Of a stretch of 64,000 nucleotides of DNA, positions 17,810-25,860 are shown piece after piece. Numbering within the stretch: the first letter of the stretch is position 1; every line of letters begins with the position of its first letter. The stretch spans positions 1,240,001 to 1,304,000 of the forward strand of contig NZ_FYEW01000002.1 of NCBI RefSeq assembly GCF_900187375.1, written 5' to 3'. Under the pieces are notes generated by a model. It was given only the letters and a program-made list of their open reading frames with translations. It was not told where the DNA came from and searched no databases. Source of the DNA: Hymenobacter gelipurpurascens. GTDB lineage: Bacteria > Bacteroidota > Bacteroidia > Cytophagales > Hymenobacteraceae. Made by a program: the position numbers and the translations under genes.

Positions 17810-18493
17810 ATGAAACCTCGCCTGATTTGCCACATGATGAGTTCCCTGGATGGGCGCATCATTCTGAGCCGCTGGGGCGCTCAGCCCAATACCAAAGAAT
17901 ACGAAACCACCGCCGCCACCTTTGAGGCCGAGGCCTGGCTATGTGGCCGCGTAACCATGGAGAAAGACTTCACGGATGGCCTAGCGCCTGACCTGAAGCC
18001 CGTGACCGAGCCCCTGGACCGCTCCGATTTCGTGGCCGAGCACGGCGCCGAGTCGTTTGCGGTGGCGGTGGATGCGCACGGCAAGCTGGGCTGGGAGTCG
18101 GGGTACATTGATGACGACCACGTTATCAGCGTGCTCACGGAGCAAGTGCCCGATGCGTACCTGGCCTACCTGCGCGAGAAGGGTGTCTCGTACATCTTCG
18201 GGGGCACCACAGAGCTGGACTTTGCAGCGGTGCTGGAGAAGCTAGGCCAGTTGTTCCCCATCCGGACGATTCTGCTGGAAGGCGGCGGCCACCTCAACGG
18301 TTCCTTGTTGCGGGCCGGCTTGGTGGATGAGCTGAGCCTGCTGCACTACCCCGTGGTGGATGGCGCCGCTACCTCCCCCACCATCTTCGAGCAGGGCGAG
18401 CAGCCCGGGCCACCCCGGTCATTTAAGCTCTTGAGCGTAGAGCAGCGCCCCGGAGGCATTCTGTGGCTGCGCTACGAGGCCGGAGTGGCCTAA
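17810..18493 (+). CDS. RibD C-terminal/dihydrofolate reductase-fold protein
   Basis: A 227-residue soluble protein of the RibD_C family. MKPRLICHMMSSLDGRI is the usual start, with the catalytic/substrate aspartate in SSLDG. The nucleotide-binding glycines are in TILLEGGGHLNGSLLRAGLVDEL, the most conserved family motif. Such proteins are NADPH-dependent reductases related to riboflavin synthesis, but stand-alone forms often act on unknown pterin- or flavin-like substrates. No riboflavin gene is adjacent, so ribD is not claimed. Likely co-transcribed with the upstream DUF2079 gene. Confidence 0.85.
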   Translation: MKPRLICHMMSSLDGRIILSRWGAQPNTKEYETTAATFEAEAWLCGRVTMEKDFTDGLAPDLKPVTEPLDRSDFVAEHGAESFAVAVDAHGKLGWESGYIDDDHVISVLTEQVPDAYLAYLREKGVSYIFGGTTELDFAAVLEKLGQLFPIRTILLEGGGHLNGSLLRAGLVDELSLLHYPVVDGAATSPTIFEQGEQPGPPRSFKLLSVEQRPGGILWLRYEAGVA

Positions 18494-18498
18494 GCCAG

Positions 18499-18652
18499 AG
18501 CTAAAGCTCCCCTCCTTGGAAAGGAGGGGCTGGGGGTGGTTGACCATTTACTAGTGGTAATTTTAAAAGCTGTTCTAGGCCACATCAACCACCCCTAACC
18601 CCTCCTTGCTTGATTGCACAACATCATCTGAGGAGGGGAACTAGGTTCTAGC
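18499..18652. repeat. Large inverted repeat, CCTCCTCAGATGAGGAGG family, copy 2
   Basis: The left arm contains AGCTCCCCTCCTTGGAAAGG; the right arm is its complement but carries an extra segment (GCTTGATTGCACAACATC at about 18608-18625). The loop contains GTTCTAGGCCAC exactly as in the copy at 7655. The arms end in GGGTGGTTGAC / ATCAACCACCCC. The insertion sequence is shared with the 41615 copy. Confidence 0.8.
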
Positions 18653-18698
18653 TATCTGATAGGTGTAAATCAGGCTTGCCGAGAGTAGGCCACTTTCC

Positions 18699-19172
18699 TT
18701 AGAGGGCGGCCAGGGCTTCGGTTTTGGGGAGGCGGACTTTTATGGTTCTGATGGCCACGGTGAGCTGATTGTGGGTGGTTTGCACCTGCACCACATAGCG
18801 GTACTGCTGCAGCCCTACCGTAACGAGCAGGACGTAGCGGCCAGCCGACAACTGGCGAAAGTCGAAACGATGGCCGTATTCCGTTGCGGAGTAGGCCTCG
18901 CTGAACAGGCACTGGCCGCTGCCCTGGCGCATTACCTGAACCTGCCCCAGCTGCTGCGCGGGGTTGCTGATGCGCACCCGAATGCTGTGCTGATCGGCGG
19001 CCTGCACCAACACGGGCTGGGGCGTACCCGCTGCAGTACCGGCCAGGGCAGCGCCGGATAGGCCCAGGCCCAACAAGGCGCTCAGTGAGGCGCGCTTTCC
19101 AAACTGAAGAAAGCTGTCGGAGAAGGCAATAACCTGAGTCAGGGGCGAAGCGGAAGACAAAGAGCGTTTCAT
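18699..19172 (-). CDS. Hypothetical secreted protein
   Basis: A 157-residue protein with an N-terminal export signal preceded by an unusually long polar stretch. The hydrophobic segment is at about residues 28-45 (LSALLGLGLSGAALAG), suggesting cleavage after about residue 45. The mature part has a small beta-sandwich pattern: VRISNPAQQLGQVQVMRQG, a FDFRQLSAGRYVLLVTV strand typical of T9SS-type or carbohydrate-surface Ig-like domains, and a C-terminus IRTIKVRLPKTEALAAL. No named family is certain. Confidence 0.65.
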   Translation of the reverse strand: MKRSLSSASPLTQVIAFSDSFLQFGKRASLSALLGLGLSGAALAGTAAGTPQPVLVQAADQHSIRVRISNPAQQLGQVQVMRQGSGQCLFSEAYSATEYGHRFDFRQLSAGRYVLLVTVGLQQYRYVVQVQTTHNQLTVAIRTIKVRLPKTEALAAL

Positions 19173-19534
19173 AGGGGGCGGCTGATAATGTGTGCGATTT
19201 TGAACAAATGAGAACTACTACAGCCTGGTAGTTTCAAAGCGCAGGCCACTTTCATAATCATCTTTACACAAGCACGTTACTGCAAATCCAGCAATCAACC
19301 ACAGTGGTAAATACGTCCGATACCGGACGCACTGTTCAGTTATAGCGAGGCCCGCTTTCTGAGCCGGTGGCTACCCAGTACTGGCCTAGGCCAGTGGCTA
19401 CTGCTACAAGTGGCTTTACCAGGAAACCCAAGAGACTAGGAAGAGAAGCCTAGGGAAGCAACACTGGCCTACAAACCATAGAGTTGCGGGGCTATTTGTG
19501 TATCTTCCGTAGTTGGTCAGCAGCTGCTTCTGCC
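19173..19534. other. Divergent spacer of 360 bp, no gene seen
   Basis: It contains a fully palindromic copy of the iterated motif, CTGGCCTAGGCCAGT, near 19382, and a second GGCCTA at about 19466. A frame reaches upstream to 19484, but the better start for the next gene is 19535. No promoter match is convincing. Confidence 0.5.
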
Positions 19535-20248
19535 ATGGCTATTTCTATTCCTACCGCCACTTCCTCTACCGTTCCGAGGCTACTGGGCCTGAGTATGCCC
19601 GCGCGCATGTTGCGGGTGCTGCTGGCAATGGGAGCGGCAACCCTTTGCTACCAACTCGCCCCTCCCGATTTTCGGCCCCTCACTCGCCTGATGATGGCCT
19701 GGGATGGTTTTGTGCTGAGCGTGCTGGTGCTGAGTTGGCTGACCATATTCCGGGCGAGCCTACCGGATATCCGTCGGGCCTCCCTGCTCCTGCACCCCGA
19801 CCGCACCTGGGGCATTCTGCTGGCGCTGACCTTTATTGGTACTACTGTTAGCTTGCTGGCGGTGGTCCTGATGCTGCGAGGCCTCCACGATATGCCGCTC
19901 GAAGAGCGCCTGGAGCACATTCTGGTATCGTTGGTGGGCGTAATGAGTACGTGGTGCCTACTGCACACCATGTTTGCGCTGCACTACGCGCATATGTACT
20001 TCAGCCAGCAGCAGCTGCCGGGCCCCGACGGCCAGCCCGTGGGAGTAGTTTTTGCCGGCGCTGAGCCGGCTTCGTACTGGGACTTCGCGTATTTCGCCTT
20101 CGTGATTGGCATGACGGGGCAAACCTCCGATGTCGTCATCACCACGCTTTCTATGCGCCGGCTGGTGCTGTTTCATAGCGTACTCTCCTTTGGATTCAAC
20201 ACCGCCATCGTGGCCCTGAGCATCAATGTTCTCTCGGGTCTGCTGTAG
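19535..20248 (+). CDS. DUF1345 family membrane protein
   Basis: A 237-residue inner-membrane protein with about five hydrophobic segments. The C-terminal DFAYFAFVIGMTGQTSDV block followed by LHSVLSF-like helices is the signature of DUF1345. The LLHTMFALHYAHMYF segment is also typical. The family is of unknown function. ATG 19535 was chosen over the frame's first start at 19484 because it gives the usual short N-terminus. The next gene starts 71 bp downstream in the same direction. Confidence 0.8.
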   Translation: MAISIPTATSSTVPRLLGLSMPARMLRVLLAMGAATLCYQLAPPDFRPLTRLMMAWDGFVLSVLVLSWLTIFRASLPDIRRASLLLHPDRTWGILLALTFIGTTVSLLAVVLMLRGLHDMPLEERLEHILVSLVGVMSTWCLLHTMFALHYAHMYFSQQQLPGPDGQPVGVVFAGAEPASYWDFAYFAFVIGMTGQTSDVVITTLSMRRLVLFHSVLSFGFNTAIVALSINVLSGLL

Positions 20249-20318
20249 CCGTGGCCTCGTAGGCCAGCCGGCAAGCCCGACTTTCAGCGTGGCGCGGTGG
20301 CGAGTATCTTGAGCCTCA

Positions 20319-20900
20319 ATGCTGCCCACCGGAAAGAAACCTGCTGTGCCCTCGGCGGCCCTATTGGCCTTTTGCAACGCCGTGCCGAACGTATTCTGGT
20401 CGGGGCTGGGCCTGACGCCCATCAGCATGTTCTGCTACCAGTGCATGGCGCGCCCGTGGCTATATGGGTTGCTGGCCGCCAGCTTACTGGCCTACGCCAT
20501 ACCAAAAGCGTGGTTCGGGCGCTGGCAGCTCAGCCACCGGCTTGCCGCCTACCAGCGGCTGGGAGTACACTTCGTCAACCGCTTTACCCAGCACGGCGAC
20601 ATCGTGCACAGCCTACTCCGGCGCTGGTATCCGCAGTACCGGCATGTGCGGGGCCGCGCCGCCGTGCCGGCGCTTATCAGTGCCACCTACCACCAGGAGC
20701 GGTTTCATCTGGTGGGGCTGGTATTTTTTCTGCTGACTACCCTGTATGCTGCCGCACTGGGCTGCGCAGGCTGGGCTGGGCTGCTGCTCCTCACCAATGT
20801 GGCCTACAACCTGTACCCGATGTGGCTGCAGCAATACATCAGGGTGCGGCTCGGTGCCAGCAGCTGCGCCCCCTCCCCACCTCCGCCCAGACCGGCTTAA
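20319..20900 (+). CDS. Membrane protein resembling glycosyl-diaponeurosporenoate acyltransferase (CrtO type)
   Basis: A 193-residue protein with two to three hydrophobic segments. The pattern LGVHFVNRF, TYHQERFHLVGLVFF with a His-x2-Arg-Phe-His core, and a final NVAYNLYPMWLQQYIRVRL resembles the small CrtO-type acyltransferase family known from staphyloxanthin synthesis. The real acyl acceptor in Bacteroidetes is unknown, and no carotenoid genes are adjacent. The match is by motif memory only, so confidence is moderate. It probably forms a two-gene unit with the DUF1345 gene. Confidence 0.55.
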   Translation: MLPTGKKPAVPSAALLAFCNAVPNVFWSGLGLTPISMFCYQCMARPWLYGLLAASLLAYAIPKAWFGRWQLSHRLAAYQRLGVHFVNRFTQHGDIVHSLLRRWYPQYRHVRGRAAVPALISATYHQERFHLVGLVFFLLTTLYAAALGCAGWAGLLLLTNVAYNLYPMWLQQYIRVRLGASSCAPSPPPPRPA

Positions 20901-21021
20901 CCTATGTGCATTGCAGGCCCCAGCACCGAAGCAGGCCGGAAAGGCGAGGTAGCACAGGCACTGCGTAATGTTAGTATATTAGCTCCCATCTATACACTAA
21001 TGTGTTATTTCTAATCCCACT

Positions 21022-21690
21022 ATGTCTACTATCCCACGCCGCTACCTTGCTGCGGCCATACTACTGACGGGTGCCACCGCAGGATTTGCTCAACAGGCCT
21101 CTTCTCCCTTGCCGCGCTGGTACATAGGCGCAGCACCAGTACTGGAAGAAAGGGTGTTTGCCATTAGGGGAGAAGCCATTGGCGCATATATTATGGGCGG
21201 GATGCTGTACGGCGGCTATGCCCTCGCGCCCGGCCTAACGCTTCAGCTGGGCGTGCTCCACGGCCGGGGCGGCTCTATGGATGATAACTATGCCGACGAC
21301 GGTACGCCCAAATATGTAAACAACTCCTACAAGGAAAGCGTCTGGGGGGTGCCCTCGTCGTTGCGCTGGCGGCTATCTAAGCCCGAGCGACGTTTTCAGG
21401 TAAATGCTTTGACAGGTATTCGGCTATACGCGGTGCGCCAGACCCGCACCTACAACCAGCTACTCGGCAGCACCAGCGCCGATGGCTGGCGACCTGTGCT
21501 TTACCACTCTAAAGGAGTAAATGGCTACCTCGATGGTGGCCTAGGCATCCGCTACGCCTGCACCAGTAGGCTCCAGGCCGTAGCCGAAGTATCATTGAAT
21601 ATAAATATGAAGAAAATTTCCTCAAGTTACTTATTTGGCCTAGGACCCGGTGCCAGCAGCCTGTTGGGGCTGCAGTACGCCTTCCGTTAA
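21022..21690 (+). CDS. Outer-membrane-protein-like beta-rich secreted protein
   Basis: A 222-residue exported protein. A signal peptide occupies about residues 1-24 (ending GFA-QQ). The rest shows alternating hydrophobic/polar strands with aromatic ends (GGYALAPGLTLQLGVLHG, LDGGLGIRYACTSRLQAVAE) and ends in a phenylalanine-containing strand (LLGLQYAFR). This is the layout of a small eight-stranded outer-membrane barrel. It is AT-richer at the 5' leader than its neighbours. No named family is assigned. Confidence 0.65.
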   Translation: MSTIPRRYLAAAILLTGATAGFAQQASSPLPRWYIGAAPVLEERVFAIRGEAIGAYIMGGMLYGGYALAPGLTLQLGVLHGRGGSMDDNYADDGTPKYVNNSYKESVWGVPSSLRWRLSKPERRFQVNALTGIRLYAVRQTRTYNQLLGSTSADGWRPVLYHSKGVNGYLDGGLGIRYACTSRLQAVAEVSLNINMKKISSSYLFGLGPGASSLLGLQYAFR

Positions 21691-21808
21691 GCAATCAGGT
21701 AGCCTAGGCCAGCACTAAAAAAGCACCCCACCGCGCCCTAGCTTCCAGACAATTAACCTGCAAGAAAGCCAGAGCGTGGTAGGATGCTTTGTGGTAGACC
21801 AGTATGAC

Positions 21809-22135
21809 TTAAGGCCGCTTTTTGCGGGCCGGCGCAGGGGTAGCCCGCCGACGATTGGTCGGCTCGGCCTGCACCGAGTCTATGGGGCCGGCTGTCACTT
21901 TGCCGCTGGGCACTTCGGGCAGGGGCAGCGTACCGCTGGGCTTCACGTCCGTTGGCGCGGGCACGGGGTCGGCTTTGCCCTGGCCTACGCCGGCGGGCAG
22001 CGTCACGCCCGGCATGGGGCTGATGCGCTCCGTGGGGTTGCGGCGCGTAGGCTGCACAGGTGCCCGGTTTTGGGCCGGCGCGGCAGAAAGAGTCAGACTA
22101 GATACTAATAAGCCAAGGGCAAGGAAGCGGAGCAT
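21809..22135 (-). CDS. Proline-rich secreted protein
   Basis: From ATG 22135, a 108-residue protein with a signal peptide (MLRFLALGLLVSSLTLSAAP). The low-complexity mature region is rich in Pro, Thr, Arg and Ala (RAPVQPTRRNPTERISPMPG), with a basic C-terminus APARKKRP. No domain is visible. It may be a periplasmic or surface linker-type protein. Convergent with the barrel-like gene at 21022. Confidence 0.55.
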   Translation of the reverse strand: MLRFLALGLLVSSLTLSAAPAQNRAPVQPTRRNPTERISPMPGVTLPAGVGQGKADPVPAPTDVKPSGTLPLPEVPSGKVTAGPIDSVQAEPTNRRRATPAPARKKRP

Positions 22136-22275
22136 ACAACTACAGAAGAAAGCGGGTGGAAGATCAGGCACCGCTGGGCGGCAGGCAAGGCAGCAGATCA
22201 GGGCTGCCAGCAGGCGGCGGAGGCTGCTTCTGAAGTACGGCTACGCTTTGCGCAAGTTGGGGTCAGCCGGAAAGC

Positions 22276-22322
22276 ACACCCGCGGACTTCTTTCCTTGGG
22301 CAGGAAAAAAGTCCGCGGGTGT
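22276..22322 (-). terminator. Strong hairpin terminator after the NTF2-like gene
   Basis: A 20-bp stem with one mismatch (ACACCCGCGGACTT paired with AAGTCCGCGGGTGT) and a 7-nt loop, 32 bp after the minus-strand stop at 22355. Confidence 0.7.
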
Positions 22323-22354
22323 ACACTGGTCACTGAGGCCCAATGGCGGCGGCT

Positions 22355-22756
22355 CTATAGCATATCGTAGCAAGAGTAGCGGCGCATCCGATAGATTTTG
22401 CCTTCCCGCAGTTCAAAAAACAGGCAAACCTGCGCCGATATACGCTGATTGCGCACCAGTGCCCCCACATCATTGATGGCGGTAGCCTGCCACGAACATT
22501 CCAGAATCACGGTGCCATCGGGGCTGATCTGCGTATTCTGCACCTCATAATGAGGGTCGCGCAGGAGCTCTCTGGCAATGCGGGCGTTATCCAGAATCTC
22601 GGAGAAGGACCGGCGCTGAATGGTTCTGTTTAGTAGGTTAGGATACTCGGTTTGCTCGATGGCAGGATGCAGCACCACAGCGTAAGCAGTACTATCCGTG
22701 CTGAACGCTTGCACCAAGTCCAGATACTTATTGATAATAGTAAGCGATTCGTTCAT
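22355..22756 (-). CDS. NTF2/SnoaL-like hypothetical protein
   Basis: From ATG 22756, a 133-residue soluble protein. An N-terminal helix (MNESLTIINKYLDLVQAFST) and a beta-rich half (ILECSWQATA, QVCLFFELREGKIYRMRRYSCYD) fit the NTF2-like cone fold used by SnoaL-type proteins. The closing 'REGKI.R.R.Y..YD' pattern is typical. Such domains serve as small-molecule enzymes or binding modules; the ligand is unknown. The base composition is somewhat lower in GC than its neighbours. Divergent from the Hsp20 gene. Confidence 0.65.
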   Translation of the reverse strand: MNESLTIINKYLDLVQAFSTDSTAYAVVLHPAIEQTEYPNLLNRTIQRRSFSEILDNARIARELLRDPHYEVQNTQISPDGTVILECSWQATAINDVGALVRNQRISAQVCLFFELREGKIYRMRRYSCYDML

Positions 22757-23009
22757 GTTGTTCAGACCTAAATAAGGCGGATGAAAGCCCAATTTAAAAG
22801 ATGCCCGCGACTAGTTGGCCTCGTCTGGGCAGGGGCCCTGAGTTAGAGATCCGCCGTTTGGTTACAGATGGCAGCAAAACCAACTGTTGGGCATTGAACT
22901 TCAATGATTTATATCATGCAAAAATTTACTTCTATACTGAATCCCTCATTTACTGGGCGCGTAGTAATAGGTGGTTTAATTCAGTTGTACCACCTAAAAG
23001 TCCACAGCC

Positions 23010-23633
23010 ATGGCTATTCAGAAGTATCAGGATTCTTTTTCTGACCTGTCCTCTTCGAGCTTCAGCACCATGCTCGACCGCTTTTTCAACGACTCGATAG
23101 CATCCCGCGGACGTGTGAGCACCTTTTCGCCCCACATAGATGCGTACGAAACTGAGAAAGCCTACGAGATTGAAGCTTCGCTGCCGGGCATGAAGCGCGA
23201 GGACATTAAGGTCGATTTCCACCAAGGCCGCCTGACCGTTACCGGGGAGCGACACTTCCGCAATGAAGAGCAAAAGCGCCACTACCATCTGGTTGAAAGC
23301 TCCTACGGCTCCTTCAACCGCTCGCTCCAGCTCCCCGACACAGTAGACGCCAGCCATATCAGTGCGGCCTTTGAAGACGGCGTGCTTCGCATCACGGTGC
23401 CCAAAGACCAGCAAAAAACCATGCGCCACCGGATAGAAGTGCGTGGCACCCAGGGCAGCCCCTCCGGCGGCCAGAGCGGCCAGATGTCGGAGCGGGTAGG
23501 CCAGCAGGCCACCGATGTGCCGGTGCAGTCTGACAGTGGCAGCAACGGCAACGGCAGCCAGAGCGAGCAGAAAACAGCCGGAAACATGCAGGAAATGCAA
23601 GACCGGCCCCAAAGCTCAGGCGTGGGCTCCTGA
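23010..23633 (+). CDS. Hsp20/alpha-crystallin small heat-shock protein with long Gln/Ser/Gly tail
   Basis: A 207-residue ATP-independent holdase chaperone. The alpha-crystallin domain spans roughly residues 40-148, with ASLPGMKREDIKVDF, the GRLTVTGER strand and FEDGVLRITVPK. The usual C-terminal IxI motif is unclear. After about residue 148 the protein continues for 60 residues of Gly, Ser, Gln and Asn-rich sequence, unlike typical family members of about 140-150 residues. This tail is probably disordered. A second, more divergent Hsp20-like gene is at 49225. Confidence 0.93.
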   Translation: MAIQKYQDSFSDLSSSSFSTMLDRFFNDSIASRGRVSTFSPHIDAYETEKAYEIEASLPGMKREDIKVDFHQGRLTVTGERHFRNEEQKRHYHLVESSYGSFNRSLQLPDTVDASHISAAFEDGVLRITVPKDQQKTMRHRIEVRGTQGSPSGGQSGQMSERVGQQATDVPVQSDSGSNGNGSQSEQKTAGNMQEMQDRPQSSGVGS

Positions 23634-23678
23634 ATGCCGTGTAGGAGTGGCCTACACAACCCTTAAGCAACCAGCATG

Positions 23679-23708
23679 AGAAGCCTGCCCGCCTGCGAGC
23701 AGGCTTCT
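23679..23708 (+). terminator. Terminator of the hsp20 gene
   Basis: Perfect 10-bp stem AGAAGCCTGC / GCAGGCTTCT with a 10-nt loop, 45 bp after the stop. Confidence 0.7.
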
Positions 23709-23872
23709 TGCGTGCAGGGGGCTGCTCGTAAAGGTGAGGCGCCCTGCACTTTCTGGTTGCTGCTCCAAAAGCGGCCCATACGGCTCAGCTTGCGCCTTTG
23801 GAGCAGCCTCTTCGCCCTTGGGCCCGTACAAAACGGGTAGAAAACAGTCTCTCTCACTTCAATTCCTGACAC

Positions 23873-25204
23873 ATGTATCGTTTCCTTTTCTTCTTGCTCT
23901 TATGCACGTGGGTGGGGCTAGGCCGACCGGCCGCGGCCTTTGCCGATGAGCTACCGCCTCGCCCTTCGCCGTTTCGCTTTGTAAATGATCAGGCTCAGCT
24001 GATGAGCCCCGCCGACGTCCGGACGCTGGAAGGTGGCCTACGGCGGTACGCCGATAAAACCGGCACTCAACTGGTTGTGGTAACGGTGCCCACCCTTGGC
24101 GGCCGCGAGGTAGCCGACTATGGCCGGGCGCTAGGCCAGGCATGGGCCGTGGGCAAGCGCGACAAGAACAACGGCATTGTGGTGCTGCTCGGGGCTCAGG
24201 AACATAAAGTCACGATTCAGGCCGGCGAGGGGCTGCGTAGCCAGATTACGCCCGAGCTGACCAACCGCGTAATCAACCAGCAGATGACGCCTAGCTTCAA
24301 GGAGGGCCGCTATTTTGCCGGGTTGCGCTCGGGCCTGAATGCCCTGATGGTAGCGGCCGACCCCAGCTCCGCTCCGCAGGGTACCAGCCAGAATCAGTCG
24401 GCCTCTGCGGCGGGTGCTGCCGGCACTACCCCCGATGCAGGCACCAACGCCACCGGCTCCGGCCTTACGGATGAGCTACCACCCCGCGCCACTACCCCCG
24501 ATCCGGCCGCGGCCCCTATTCCAGCATACGAGCCTTCCTCCTTTGGCATAGGCAGCCTGCTGATGGGCGCTGCCCTGATTGGAGGTGTGTTGTGGCTGAT
24601 TTCGCGCTTCTTTAAGCGGAAGCAAGCCCCTGACAATGCGCCCATGGCACAGAGCTACCCTGGCAACAGCCCTGCCCCCGACTTCCTGCCTAACCGCCTA
24701 AACACTCCCAGTCAGCCTAACCCAATGCCTAGCTCCGGGCGTGGCCCCAACAACCCGCAAGCCCAAGGTTCCGGTCCCGATTTCTTCCCGAACCGGGGCA
24801 ACTCGGGCGGGGGCATGGGCATGGGCAGTGGCATGGGGGGCGTACTGATGACGGGGGCCGCCGCCGCCGCTGGTGCCTACCTGGGCAACCGCATGGCTTC
24901 CGGCCACGACACCAACACCCCTGCTCACCTGAACAACGACCCCACCCCGGCCCCCGCAGCACCTGACGCCGCTGCTGGCGCGGGCGCCTACACGGCGGGC
25001 GGTGGCTTCCCGGCCCTGGGCGGCACCAACGAAGACAACAGCGGAAACCAGGAGTCCGCTCCCGACTACTTCTCGGAAGACAACACGGCCGCGGAGCCCG
25101 ATTATTTCTCCGAAGACGAAAGCTCCTCTTACGACGACACATCGTCGGATGATACTGGCGGGGGCGGCTTCAATGACGACAACAGCAACAGCGGCGAATG
25201 GTAG
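23873..25204 (+). CDS. TPM-domain secreted/membrane protein with acidic repeat tail
   Basis: A 443-residue protein with three parts. A signal peptide (residues 1-24) is followed by a TPM domain (about 35-165) with FVNDQAQLMSPADVRTLE, TQLVVVTVP and the NGIVVLLGAQEHKVTIQAGEGL core. Then come a Pro/Ala linker, a transmembrane helix at about 223-243 (IGSLLMGAALIGGVLWLI) and a long low-complexity tail with Pro/Asn, Gly/Met stretches and two copies of PDYFSED. TPM proteins of the YgcG type are linked to membrane protein or phospholipid handling; the exact role is unknown. The extended tail is far longer than in the common form. Confidence 0.85.
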   Translation: MYRFLFFLLLCTWVGLGRPAAAFADELPPRPSPFRFVNDQAQLMSPADVRTLEGGLRRYADKTGTQLVVVTVPTLGGREVADYGRALGQAWAVGKRDKNNGIVVLLGAQEHKVTIQAGEGLRSQITPELTNRVINQQMTPSFKEGRYFAGLRSGLNALMVAADPSSAPQGTSQNQSASAAGAAGTTPDAGTNATGSGLTDELPPRATTPDPAAAPIPAYEPSSFGIGSLLMGAALIGGVLWLISRFFKRKQAPDNAPMAQSYPGNSPAPDFLPNRLNTPSQPNPMPSSGRGPNNPQAQGSGPDFFPNRGNSGGGMGMGSGMGGVLMTGAAAAAGAYLGNRMASGHDTNTPAHLNNDPTPAPAAPDAAAGAGAYTAGGGFPALGGTNEDNSGNQESAPDYFSEDNTAAEPDYFSEDESSSYDDTSSDDTGGGGFNDDNSNSGEW

Positions 25205-25244
25205 GCCATTTGTAGGCCTATAGTCTCCTATACGCTTAAACCAT

Positions 25245-25298
25245 AGAGCCCGCCAGTACCTTTCTCCTTATTAGGGAGCGGAGGTGCTGGCGGGCTCT
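25245..25298. terminator. Bidirectional hairpin between convergent genes
   Basis: AGAGCCCGCCAG (25245) pairs with CTGGCGGGCTCT (ending 25298). It lies between the TPM gene and the convergent gene ending at 25354. T runs are absent. Confidence 0.6.
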
Positions 25299-25353
25299 GT
25301 GCTTAGGAGTGGCCTAGGCCACAATAGTAAAGAGTAAAACAGAAATGCAGCCG

Positions 25354-25758
25354 CTAGTTGGGCTGCTGCAAGAGCCAGGCCTGAGCCTGCGCGTCGGTTT
25401 CGAAGGAGCGATACGTGAGAGGCAGCCCCTGTACATGGGTAGTAACGTAGGCTGTAGCCAAGCGCGTAAGCACATCCTGCGACACGACCACAGCCCCGGT
25501 GCGGTAACCAGCGGTTTGCACGGCACCCGGCAACCACTTTTCCGCTATCCAGAGCTGCTCTTCGCGCGAAAAGGGCAGCATTTGTGTCTGGTTGATCAGC
25601 ATGCGGCTCCATCCGTAGCGCTGCATACCCAGGGCCATATGTGCAAAGAGCGCCTGCAACTCTGAGAAGCTGCGTAGGCCTGGGCTCCAGTTGGCCCGCA
25701 TAAAGCCCGCAGGATCTTCCAGCAGACGTCCGGCAGCGTTTTCAAAGAATAATTTCAT
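25354..25758 (-). CDS. SpoIIAA/STAS-like hypothetical protein, paralogue A
   Basis: From ATG 25758, a 134-residue soluble protein. It shares a layout with the proteins at 32774 and 46350: a strand ending with tryptophan (MRANWSPGLRSFSEL), a helix of about 20 residues, a WSRMLINQTQM strand in the position of WLLDxRRR, a helix ending KWLPGA, a VVVSQDVLTRL segment, then YRSFETDAQAQAWL at the C-terminus. This resembles a SpoIIAA/STAS-like alpha/beta fold. Function unknown. It is the most divergent of the three and lacks the RRR motif. Confidence 0.6.
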   Translation of the reverse strand: MKLFFENAAGRLLEDPAGFMRANWSPGLRSFSELQALFAHMALGMQRYGWSRMLINQTQMLPFSREEQLWIAEKWLPGAVQTAGYRTGAVVVSQDVLTRLATAYVTTHVQGLPLTYRSFETDAQAQAWLLQQPN

Positions 25759-25860
25759 TCCCTGCAAAGGTACTTATCTGCTGACACAGACCGGCACATT
25801 TCTCCGGGCTGCGTGCCTGTAAAAGGCTATACAGAGAAGTACTAGGCCAGTTTGAGCGGC

